From an uncultured Halomonas sp. (GTDB lineage Bacteria > Pseudomonadota > Gammaproteobacteria > Pseudomonadales > Halomonadaceae), in the NCBI RefSeq assembly GCF_947501415.1, contig NZ_CANMVL010000007.1:62001-126000 (forward strand): 64,000 bases of DNA, written 5' to 3'. Under the pieces are notes generated by a model. That model saw nothing but the letters and a program-made list of their open reading frames with translations, searched no databases and was not told the DNA's origin. The first letter of the stretch is position 1, and each line of letters opens with the position of its first letter. Below are positions 26,411 through 34,018 of this stretch, piece by piece. A program made the position numbers and the translations under genes.

Positions 26411-27439
26411 TCAGCGCCAGCCGACGCGGTCGAAGATCTTGATCGCCTCGGGGTTGTTCTCCCCCAGCTTGCTGATGTTGAGGTCATCCTTCTTGAAGTC
26501 GCCCCAGGACTCGAGCACCGGGTTCTTCTTCACGCCCTCGACCACCGGGAACTCGTAGTTGCCGTTGGCGAAGATCTCCTGAGCGGTATCGGAGGCCAGG
26601 AACTCGAGGAAGCGCACGGCATTCTCGCGGTTGGGAGCCCCTTCGACCACACCGGCGCCGCCCACGTTGATATGGGTGCCACGGTCATCCTGGTTGGGGA
26701 AGATCACGCCGACACGGCGGGCGACCTCACGATCCGCCTCGTTGTCGGAGTGCAGCAGGCGTACGTAGTAGTAGTGGTTCGCCACCGCCAGGGAGCACTC
26801 GCCGCTGGCCACGCCCTTGATCTGGTCGGTGTCGCCCCCTTCTGGGTCGCGTGCCATGTTGGCCACCACGCCCTGGGCCCACTCCTCGGCACCTTCGGCG
26901 CCATGGTGCTCGACCAGTGAGGCGAGCAGCGACTGGTTGTAGATATTGTTCGAGGAGCGGATGCACACCTGGCCCTCGAACTTCGGGTCGGCGAGCTCCT
27001 CGTAGCTGCCGATCTGGCTCGGATCGAAGTTCTCGCGGTCATAGAAGATGGCGCGGGCGCGCTGACTGAAGCCGAACCACAGCCCCTCGGGGTGACGCAT
27101 GGCTTCCGGCAGGCGCTCGTTCAGCACCTTGGAGTCGACGCTCTGGAAGATATCCTCCTGCTCGGCGCGCCACAGGCGGCCGGCGTCAACGGTGATCATC
27201 ACGTCGGCGGGGCTGGCCACGCCCTCGCGGGTGATGCGCTCGATCAGCTGGTCCGAGTCGCCTTCCAGCAGGTTCACTTCGATGCCGGTCTCCTCGGTGA
27301 AGGCCTCGTAGAGCGCCTCGTCGGAGTCGTAGTGGCGTGCCGAGTAGATGTTCAGCTCGTCGGCAGAGACGGCGGTAGCGAAGGCGGAGCCGGCCAGCGC
27401 GACGGCGATGGGGGCGGCGAGACGAGCGTTCTTGATCAT
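26411..27439 (-). CDS. Ferric-iron ABC transporter periplasmic binding protein (FbpA/FutA-like)
   Basis: A 342-residue Fe(3+)-binding protein with a Sec signal peptide (cut after 'AVSA'). The mature protein begins 'DELNIYSARHYDSDE', the family start, with the iron-binding tyrosine cluster 'NHYYYVRLL' and 'NVGGAGVVEGAPN'. It delivers iron to the FbpB/FbpC-like proteins encoded next to it but on other strands. AGAGGT precedes the ATG, and a Fur-box-like sequence lies 56-74 bases upstream. Iron repression is therefore likely. Confidence 0.92.
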   Translation of the reverse strand: MIKNARLAAPIAVALAGSAFATAVSADELNIYSARHYDSDEALYEAFTEETGIEVNLLEGDSDQLIERITREGVASPADVMITVDAGRLWRAEQEDIFQSVDSKVLNERLPEAMRHPEGLWFGFSQRARAIFYDRENFDPSQIGSYEELADPKFEGQVCIRSSNNIYNQSLLASLVEHHGAEGAEEWAQGVVANMARDPEGGDTDQIKGVASGECSLAVANHYYYVRLLHSDNEADREVARRVGVIFPNQDDRGTHINVGGAGVVEGAPNRENAVRFLEFLASDTAQEIFANGNYEFPVVEGVKKNPVLESWGDFKKDDLNISKLGENNPEAIKIFDRVGWR

Positions 27440-27494
27440 CGTGACCTCTTGGTTTTCTGGCAGAGCAGCTAGGTTTCTAGCAGAGTAGCGATAG

Positions 27495-27513
27495 TGGAAT
27501 GATAATACGTTGC
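27495..27513. promoter_or_regulatory. Putative Fur box in the divergent iron-transport region
   Basis: TGGAATGATAATACGTTGC agrees with the 19-bp Fur consensus at 11 positions by my count, including an uninterrupted AATGATAAT core. It lies between the binding-protein gene (start 27439) and the ATPase gene (start 27684), suited to control both. A second inverted pair, AATGCG (27601-27606) and CGCATT (27620-27625), lies nearer the ATPase gene. Confidence 0.45.
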
Positions 27514-27683
27514 ATTAAAGATGGGGCTATTGAAGACCTGTCGACCGGCGACGTCAAGGGGCCAGGAACAGATTTCTTGCGCTGGTGCAGAGAAATGCTG
27601 AATGCGAGTCGCTTTCAAACGCATTAACGCTCGTGATCGGTTATGATGGGGAGACCTCCACCGACACGACGTCGAGGGCCCCA

Positions 27684-28868
27684 ATGAACCTGAATCTGCA
27701 ACAGCCGCACGCCACTTCCGCTCCGGTACTCGCCATGCAGGGCATTCACCACGCCTTCGGCAAGCACGAGGTGGTGAAGGGCATCGATCTGGACATACAG
27801 CCGGGTGAAGTGGTCTGCCTGCTGGGCCCCTCGGGGTGTGGCAAGACCACCCTGCTGCGCATCGCCGCGGGCCTCGAGAAGCTACAGCACGGTCGCGTGG
27901 TCCTGGAGGGCGATGAAGTGGCCCGCCCTGGTGGGCGTCACCTCCCCCCCGAGAAGCGCAGCGTCGGTCTGGCCTTTCAGGACTCCGCGCTCTTCCCCCA
28001 CCTTTCCGTGCTGGAAAACGTGACCTTTGGGCTCAAGCACCTGCCGGCAGGCGAGCGTCGTCGGCGTGCCCTGAGGCTGCTCGAGCAGCTGGGGATGGGC
28101 GCCCGGGCCGAGGGCTATCCCCACATGCTCTCGGGAGGCCAGCAGCAGCGCGTGGCACTGGCTCGTGCGCTGGCGCCGGAGCCGCACCTGATGCTGCTCG
28201 ACGAGCCCTTCTCCAGCCTCGATGCGCGGCTGCGCGATCAGATTCGCGATGACACCCTGCACGTGCTCAAGGAGGTCGGGGCCGCCACGCTGCTGGTGAC
28301 CCACGACCCGGAAGAGGCGATGTTCATGGCCGACCGCATCGCCCTGATGCGTGATGGCCATATCGTTCAGGTCGGTACGCCACGCGAGCTCTACTGCAAC
28401 CCCAGCGACCCCTTCGTGGTGACCTTCTTCGGTGAAGTGAACGAACTCTCCGGGGTGGTTCGCGACGGCAAGGTGCTGACGCCTGTGGGCATCGTGGATG
28501 CCGGCTGGCTTGCCGATGGCAGCGAGGTGCGCGTGCTGGTGCGGCCGGAGGCGCTGCAGGTGGCGAGGCTGGATGTGCCGGCCGAAGCGCACAGCCACAG
28601 CCATATTGTCATGGCCAAGTTGCTGGGGCGCAGCAGCTTGCTGCATATCTGTGCCCACGACTCCGACGGCGATGAAGCCCATATCCATGCGCGGGTGCCG
28701 GGGGTCTTCCTGCCCGCCGAGGGCCAGCCCGTGACCCTGCGGCTGGACCCCTCCCAGGTATTTGTCTTTCCCTCGCGCTCCTCGTCACTTCCCGCCGGGG
28801 CGCGAGCGGCGCATGGCGAGGCTGAGCAGGATCACCGGGACTATGCCTACCACCACGATGGCCAGTGA
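27684..28868 (+). CDS. Ferric-iron ABC transporter ATP-binding protein (FbpC-like)
   Basis: A 394-residue ATPase starting '[14 protein letters not shown]'. It has Walker A 'GPSGCGKTT', Q-loop '[12 protein letters not shown]', signature 'LSGGQQQR', Walker B '[12 protein letters not shown]' and switch 'VTHDPEEAM', followed by a TOBE-type regulatory domain. The C-terminal part is rich in His ('HSHSHI', 'HIHAR'). The last 84 bases overlap, tail to tail, the end of the permease gene on the other strand, which gives a hydrophilic tail that looks unconserved. Divergent from the binding-protein gene. Confidence 0.9.
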   Translation: MNLNLQQPHATSAPVLAMQGIHHAFGKHEVVKGIDLDIQPGEVVCLLGPSGCGKTTLLRIAAGLEKLQHGRVVLEGDEVARPGGRHLPPEKRSVGLAFQDSALFPHLSVLENVTFGLKHLPAGERRRRALRLLEQLGMGARAEGYPHMLSGGQQQRVALARALAPEPHLMLLDEPFSSLDARLRDQIRDDTLHVLKEVGAATLLVTHDPEEAMFMADRIALMRDGHIVQVGTPRELYCNPSDPFVVTFFGEVNELSGVVRDGKVLTPVGIVDAGWLADGSEVRVLVRPEALQVARLDVPAEAHSHSHIVMAKLLGRSSLLHICAHDSDGDEAHIHARVPGVFLPAEGQPVTLRLDPSQVFVFPSRSSSLPAGARAAHGEAEQDHRDYAYHHDGQ

Positions 28869-30467
28869 GGCCGTCGAGGCCTCGGCGAGACGCTCGTCTG
28901 CCGCCAGGTTGTGAGCGCGTACCGCCAGGGTATCGAAGTTGAAGGGGCGCAGGATGATGGTCGCCGGTAGCTCCTTCATCACATCCACGAAGACCAGGAT
29001 GCAGGCCGCGAGCAGACTGCCGCGCATGATCGGGGTGTGCACCCGCTTCAATGTGCCGGTGGCGGTCTGGCCCAGGGTGCGAGAGGCGGCATCCATGCTC
29101 GGCGTCACCTTGCCCAGGCTGGCTTCCACGGCGTTGAACGAAACCGCCAGGAAGCGCACCACGTAGGCGTAGATCAGGATAAACGCCGAACCGCTGAAGA
29201 TCAGTCCGATCACTTCGCCACCGCGCGACAGCAGCCAGGTATTGAGGGTATTGTCCAGCCAGGCGAAGGGGATCAGGATGCCTACCGCGACCACCGACCC
29301 CGGGATCGCATAGCCCATGGCCGAGATACGCGTGGCGGTTCGGGTCAGTCGAGTATTGTTGAGGCGCACCCCGTAGCTGAGCACTACCGCCAGGGTGACC
29401 GCCACCAGCGCGGCGATCGAGGCCAGCAGCAGACTGTTGCGGGCATAGCCGATAAAGCTCTTGCCGAAGAGCGAGTCACCCTGCTGGATAGCCAGCTCGG
29501 CGAGGATGCCGCTGGGGATCAGGAAGCCGCCCAGGATCGGCAGCAGGCAGGCCAGGAAGGCGCCTGCCGAGGCCCAGCCGCCGAGGTGGAACTCCGGCAG
29601 CTGTTGATAGCGGCTGGAGGTGTGGAAGTAGCGCCGCTTGCCCCGCGACCAGCGCTCCAGCAGCACCAGAGCGATCACGAAGGTCAGCAGGCAGGCGGCG
29701 AGCTGGGCGGCGGCGGCCTGCTCGCCGAGGCCAAACCAGGTGCGGTAGATGCCGGTGGTGAAGGTGTCCACGCCGAAGTACTGTACCGCGCCGAACTCGT
29801 TCAGCGTTTCCATCAGGGCCAGTGATACGCCGCCCACCAGTGCCGGGCGCGAGAGAGGAATCGCCACGCTCCAGAACAACTGCCAGGGGCCGCGGCCCAG
29901 GGTGCGACCCACATCCAGCATGCACACCGACTGCTCCATGAAGGAGGCGCGTGCGAGCATGTAGACGTAGGGGTAGAGCACCAGGCTGATCAGCGTTGCC
30001 GCCCCGCCCAGCGAGCGCACCTCGGGGAACCAGTAGTCCCCGAAGCCCCACCCGAACAGGTCGCGCAGCCACCCCTGGAGGGGCCCCGAGAACTGCAGGA
30101 AGTCGGTATAGGCGTAGGCGATCACATAGGTCGGCACGGCCAGCGGCAGCAGCAGCGCCCACTCGAACAGTCGTCGCCCCGGGAAGCGGCACATCACCAC
30201 CAGCCAGGCGGTACCGGTACCGATCACCAGGGTGCCGATGCCCACCGTGATCACCAGGAACAGGGTGTTGGCCAGGTAGCGGGGCAGCACCGTGCTGGCC
30301 AGGTGCTGCCAGACGCCACCGGTGGGTACCAGGATATGTGCCAGCACCGCCAGCACCGGCAGAGCCACGACCAGCGCGACCCCGAGCAGCAGGGCGGTCC
30401 ATGGAGTGAAGGAGGGGATCAGTCGGCGTGAGAGAGTGGGCAGGTCGCCGCTGGCAGGTCGAGACAA
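28785..30467 (-). CDS. Ferric-iron ABC transporter permease (FbpB-like, fused two-domain)
   Basis: A 560-residue inner-membrane protein with about 12 transmembrane segments in two homologous halves, each with an EAA-type loop ('VGRTLGRGPWQLFWSVAIPL' and 'ASRTLGQTATGTLKRVHTP'). This is the usual fused form of Fe(3+) permeases (FbpB/HitB/SfuB). The start is TTG at 30467 with AAGGAG 7 bases upstream; no closer ATG fits the first helix. It faces the ATPase gene and overlaps it by 84 bases at the 3' end. Confidence 0.9.
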   Translation of the reverse strand: MSRPASGDLPTLSRRLIPSFTPWTALLLGVALVVALPVLAVLAHILVPTGGVWQHLASTVLPRYLANTLFLVITVGIGTLVIGTGTAWLVVMCRFPGRRLFEWALLLPLAVPTYVIAYAYTDFLQFSGPLQGWLRDLFGWGFGDYWFPEVRSLGGAATLISLVLYPYVYMLARASFMEQSVCMLDVGRTLGRGPWQLFWSVAIPLSRPALVGGVSLALMETLNEFGAVQYFGVDTFTTGIYRTWFGLGEQAAAAQLAACLLTFVIALVLLERWSRGKRRYFHTSSRYQQLPEFHLGGWASAGAFLACLLPILGGFLIPSGILAELAIQQGDSLFGKSFIGYARNSLLLASIAALVAVTLAVVLSYGVRLNNTRLTRTATRISAMGYAIPGSVVAVGILIPFAWLDNTLNTWLLSRGGEVIGLIFSGSAFILIYAYVVRFLAVSFNAVEASLGKVTPSMDAASRTLGQTATGTLKRVHTPIMRGSLLAACILVFVDVMKELPATIILRPFNFDTLAVRAHNLAADERLAEASTASLAIVVVGIVPVILLSLAMRRSRPGGK

Positions 30468-30576
30468 GGGAGGCTCCTTGCGGGCGCAGGATGGTAAATG
30501 CGAGACATTGACGCCGGCAAATAGTATCAGTTGCGCTTGTCTGCTGCAGCCAACATTGGTTGACCACCGTCAAACG

Positions 30577-30610
30577 ACGACGCCCGCCGTCGGCTGACGG
30601 CGGGCGTCGT
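30577..30610. terminator. Terminator hairpin after the TRAP operon
   Basis: A perfect 15-bp stem (30577-30591 with 30596-30610) with a GGCT loop. On the minus strand GTTTG follows, giving only a short T-run. It lies 15 bases past the dctM stop and also separates the TRAP genes from the start of the iron permease gene. Confidence 0.7.
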
Positions 30611-30624
30611 TACGCTTTCACGGG

Positions 30625-31953
30625 TCAGTAGCCGAGCAGCATCGATGGCAGGCCGGTGATAAGGGCCGGGAAGAAGGCCATCAGCACACAGGCCAGCACG
30701 ATCAGGGCCACGAAGGGAATGACCGCCTTGTAGAGATCGACGATCTCCACCCCGGGCGGTGCCACTCCCTTCAAGTAGAAGAGCGCATAGCCGAACGGCG
30801 GGGTCAGGAAGGAGGTCTGCAGCACCACGGCCACCATCACCACGAACCACAGCATATCGACGCCCATGCTGTCGACGATGGGTAGCATGATCGGGAAGCT
30901 GAGCAGCACGATGCCGGTCCAGTCCAGGAACATGCCCAGCAGGAACACCAGGAACAGCATCAGGATCAGGGCCCCGATGGTGCCGCCGGGCATCGCCGTC
31001 ACCACGTTATGGATGACGTCCATGCCGCCACCGATGGAGAACACCCCGGTGAAGGCGGTTGCTCCGACCACCACCAGCATCACCATGGTGGTGGTCTTGC
31101 TGGCCTCGATCAGGGTGCGATAGCAGGTCGATGCCTTGCGATCACCGAAGATCAGGAACAGCAGGAAGGCGATGGCCACGCCGATGGCCGAAGCCTCGGT
31201 GGCCGTGGCGATCCCCAGAAACAGTGAGCCCAGCACACCGAGAATCAGCGACATGGGCGGCAGCACATACTTGCCGAGCATGATCAGCAGCTGGCCGGTC
31301 GAGGTCTCGGCGCGCTCCTCGGCGGGAACGGCTGGCCCGTAGTGCGGCTTGACGAAACAGATCACCAGCACATAGAGCGCATACATGGTGCCGAGCATCA
31401 CCCCCGGTACCAGGGCACCGGCAAACAGCGCACCCACCGAAACCGGCGAGTAGCTGGCCATCAGGATCAGCATGATGCTGGGGGGAATCAGGATGCCCAG
31501 GCAGCCGCTGGCCATGATGACGCCGGCGCTGAGCTCCTTGTTGTAGGAGTACTTGAGCATCGGGACCAGGGCGATCATGCCCATCACCGCGATGGAGGCG
31601 CCGACGATGCCGGTGGTGGCGGCCAGCAGTACCGAAACGATGACCACGGTCAGGGCCAGGCCGCCACGCAGGTTGGCGAGCAGCAGGCGCATGGTGTCGA
31701 ACATCTTCTCGGTGACACCGGAGTCGTTCAGGAAACGCGCCATCAGCACGAACAGGGGAATGGCGACCAGGACATAGTTGTCCATGGAGTTGCCATAGAT
31801 GTTGTTGATCAGGATGCCCAGCGTATTGGCGCCGGGGCCGAGCCAGGCGCCTAGCACGGCGACGCCGCCGAGCACGAAGGCCAGCGGGTGGCCCATGAAC
31901 AGCCCGATCAGCAGGCCGCTGAACATGAAGAGAGTGAGCATCTCGGGGCTCAT
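30625..31953 (-). CDS. TRAP transporter large permease DctM-type
   Basis: A 442-residue protein with about 12-13 hydrophobic segments, the proton/sodium-coupled channel of a TRAP system. Family marks: 'LFMGHPLAFVLGGVAVLGAW', 'NSMDNYVLVAIPLFVLMA', 'ASGCLGILIPPSIMLILM' and 'FLDWTGIVLLSFPIMLP'. The start overlaps the dctQ stop (ATGA). Genes run dctP-dctQ-dctM in transcription order. The binding-protein type suggests a 2-oxo- or hydroxy-acid substrate. Confidence 0.93.
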   Translation of the reverse strand: MSPEMLTLFMFSGLLIGLFMGHPLAFVLGGVAVLGAWLGPGANTLGILINNIYGNSMDNYVLVAIPLFVLMARFLNDSGVTEKMFDTMRLLLANLRGGLALTVVIVSVLLAATTGIVGASIAVMGMIALVPMLKYSYNKELSAGVIMASGCLGILIPPSIMLILMASYSPVSVGALFAGALVPGVMLGTMYALYVLVICFVKPHYGPAVPAEERAETSTGQLLIMLGKYVLPPMSLILGVLGSLFLGIATATEASAIGVAIAFLLFLIFGDRKASTCYRTLIEASKTTTMVMLVVVGATAFTGVFSIGGGMDVIHNVVTAMPGGTIGALILMLFLVFLLGMFLDWTGIVLLSFPIMLPIVDSMGVDMLWFVVMVAVVLQTSFLTPPFGYALFYLKGVAPPGVEIVDLYKAVIPFVALIVLACVLMAFFPALITGLPSMLLGY

Positions 31954-32453
31954 GCGGCACCCTCCTTGCGTAGTTCACCGCAGGCGCGGATCACGATGGC
32001 GATGGCCTGCAGCAGCAGGAGCAGGGCGGCCACGACGATCACACCCTTTACCGGGTAGACCGGGATGGACATCATGCCGTAGGTGGTTTCTCCGCGGCTG
32101 AAGGAGCGCTCGAAGAAGGCCCAGCCGAAGGTAAGCAGCATCCAGATGAAGGGCACGAAGAAGAGCAGGTAGCCGAGCAGTTCGAGGACGGCCTGCTTGC
32201 GGCGGGTGAGCAGACGCTTGAGCACGTCGACCTCGACGTGGGCGTGATGGCGCAGGCCATAGGCGGCCATCAGCATGAAATGGGCGCCGAACAGCATCTT
32301 GGTGACATCGAAGGCCCAGTCGCTAGGGCGGCCGATGAAGAAGCGTGCGGCAATGTCATAGATCACGATCAGCGTGATCACGGCAAGGAGTGGGGCGATC
32401 AGGCGTCCGAACCCCTCGTTGAGGGCATCGATGGCCCTGGCAATGGTGTTCAT
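31950..32453 (-). CDS. TRAP transporter small permease DctQ-type
   Basis: A 167-residue protein with four hydrophobic segments, the small membrane subunit that partners DctM. The pattern 'IVIYDIAARFFIGRPSDWAFDVTKML' and 'HHAHVEVDVLKRLL' is typical of DctQ. It overlaps dctM by 4 bases and follows dctP after a 90-base gap. Confidence 0.9.
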   Translation of the reverse strand: MNTIARAIDALNEGFGRLIAPLLAVITLIVIYDIAARFFIGRPSDWAFDVTKMLFGAHFMLMAAYGLRHHAHVEVDVLKRLLTRRKQAVLELLGYLLFFVPFIWMLLTFGWAFFERSFSRGETTYGMMSIPVYPVKGVIVVAALLLLLQAIAIVIRACGELRKEGAA

Positions 32454-32543
32454 GGTGAGGCTCTCGGAGTCGGGCTAATCAAGCGAACACAGGATGTAAA
32501 GCGACCGGGTAGGCCGAGCCCCGCAGGGCCCGGCCCGGCCCGC

Positions 32544-33653
32544 TTACTGGTTCATGCAGCTCTCGAGCTCCTCGAGGGACGGCAGGTTGTCCATGCTACG
32601 GCTCATGTTGAAGGGCACGGTCACGTCACGCCAGTTGGCGTAATGATCCAGGTAGCTGACCATGGAGTGGTAGACCTTGGCATGCATCGGATCCTCGCAG
32701 GCACCCTGCAGGATTACCTCATTGGTGATCTCCTGGATGCGAGCCAGGTCCTCTTCAGGCAGCTGATTGATGGTCATGCCCTCGTCCTTGAACTTGACCG
32801 TCGCTTCGGTGGACTGCCGCTCGGACCAGGCCAGTGACCAGGTCATGGTGGCTTCGGCGGCGATCTTCAGCTTCTCCTGGGTCTCCTCGGAGAGGGCGTC
32901 CCACGCCTCCTTGTTGATCATCACGCCGAAGACGCTGGCGGACTGGTGCCAGCCCGGGGTGGACCAGTAGTCGGCCACCTCGCCGAAGCCGGCCTTGTAG
33001 TCGACCCCCGGGGTGGAAAACTCGCCGGCGTCGATCACGCCGCGCTCGATGGCCTGGTAGACCTCGCCGCCGGCCAGGGTGACCTGGGAGCCGCCGAGCT
33101 TCTCCAGTACACGGCCCTGGTCGCGGCCGGAGAGGCGCAGACGCTTGCCTTCCAGGTCGGCGATGCTCTCGATGGGGGTGCCGCCCATGAAGCCGGACTC
33201 GTTGTTGGTGATGCCGTAGGGCAGGTAGACCATGTCATACTCGCCGTAGACCTCCTGGTACAGCTCGAAGCCGCCCCACTGGTTGATCCAGTTGAGGTAG
33301 TCCACGCCGTTGAACAGGCTGGTCGTGGTGGCCAGCGGCGAGAAGGCCGGACTCAGGCCCGCCCAGTAGCCCGGCCAGTCGGCGGCGGCCTGGATGGCGC
33401 CGGTCTGGGTGGCATCGAACACCTCGCTGCCCGGCATCAGGGTGCCACCGGCACGGAAGTTGATGGTGAGCTCATCGCCGGCCAGCTTGTTGACCAGCTC
33501 GACCCAGTGGCGGTCCATCTGGATCAGATCAAGGTTGTCCGGCCAGGTAGTGGTCATGGTCCACGTTTCCTTGGCCTGAACGGTGGTGCTCAGGGTGGCC
33601 AGGGCCATGCCGGCGGCTAGGCCGGTGAGCGTGAAGCTGCGCAGTGTCTTCAT
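32544..33653 (-). CDS. TRAP transporter substrate-binding protein DctP-type (TakP-like)
   Basis: A 369-residue periplasmic binding protein from ATG 33653 with a GGGAG site and a signal peptide cut after 'TTVQA'. 'WTMTTTWPDNLDLIQ', 'FRAGGTLMPGSEVFDATQTGAI' and 'GRDQGRVLEKLGGSQVTLAGGEVY' match the TakP/mannitol-chloroaromatic subgroup, whose known members bind 2-oxoacids or related anions. The long dimerising C-terminus of that subgroup is present. The exact ligand is unknown. Confidence 0.9.
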   Translation of the reverse strand: MKTLRSFTLTGLAAGMALATLSTTVQAKETWTMTTTWPDNLDLIQMDRHWVELVNKLAGDELTINFRAGGTLMPGSEVFDATQTGAIQAAADWPGYWAGLSPAFSPLATTTSLFNGVDYLNWINQWGGFELYQEVYGEYDMVYLPYGITNNESGFMGGTPIESIADLEGKRLRLSGRDQGRVLEKLGGSQVTLAGGEVYQAIERGVIDAGEFSTPGVDYKAGFGEVADYWSTPGWHQSASVFGVMINKEAWDALSEETQEKLKIAAEATMTWSLAWSERQSTEATVKFKDEGMTINQLPEEDLARIQEITNEVILQGACEDPMHAKVYHSMVSYLDHYANWRDVTVPFNMSRSMDNLPSLEELESCMNQ

Positions 33654-33899
33654 ATTGTTCTCCCTACGGGGCTGGACAGGAGGTGGCGCCCCAACGGCGC
33701 CAACCGGATAAGGCTGGGTTGCGGCCGCCGGCATCGGAATGCATTGGTGAGTCCGCAACTAGGCTTCAAACTAACACCCTATTGGCGTGCAGAACGATCA
33801 TGCCCCTGCGACGCTGTCGCGCCCCGTGAGCGGGGGGCAGACAGCGCCACCGTGACCGCGATACGTTAAGTCACTGTTTGATAATCTAATACTATCAGG

Positions 33900-33929
33900 T
33901 ATTTAATAAATGTTTACGTTAACGTCAAC
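33900..33929 (-). promoter_or_regulatory. Promoter and 18-bp palindromic operator upstream of the TRAP operon
   Basis: On the minus strand TTGACG (33928-33923) and TAAATA (33905-33900) are 17 bases apart. An 18-bp near-perfect palindrome, GTTTACGTTAACGTCAAC (33912-33929, 16 of 18 positions symmetric), covers the -35 box. The 5' leader to dctP would be about 240 bases. A LacI- or GntR-type repressor is a reasonable guess. The surrounding 33654-34018 stretch holds no gene and is AT-rich compared with its neighbours. Confidence 0.45.
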
Positions 33930-34018
33930 GTAGCATGATGATCGGTATCTAGCGTTGAAAACTGCTCTGTCGTAAGACCAAAGTTCTAGTCGGGGCGGTG
34001 AAGCCGGGGGGAGTGGCA

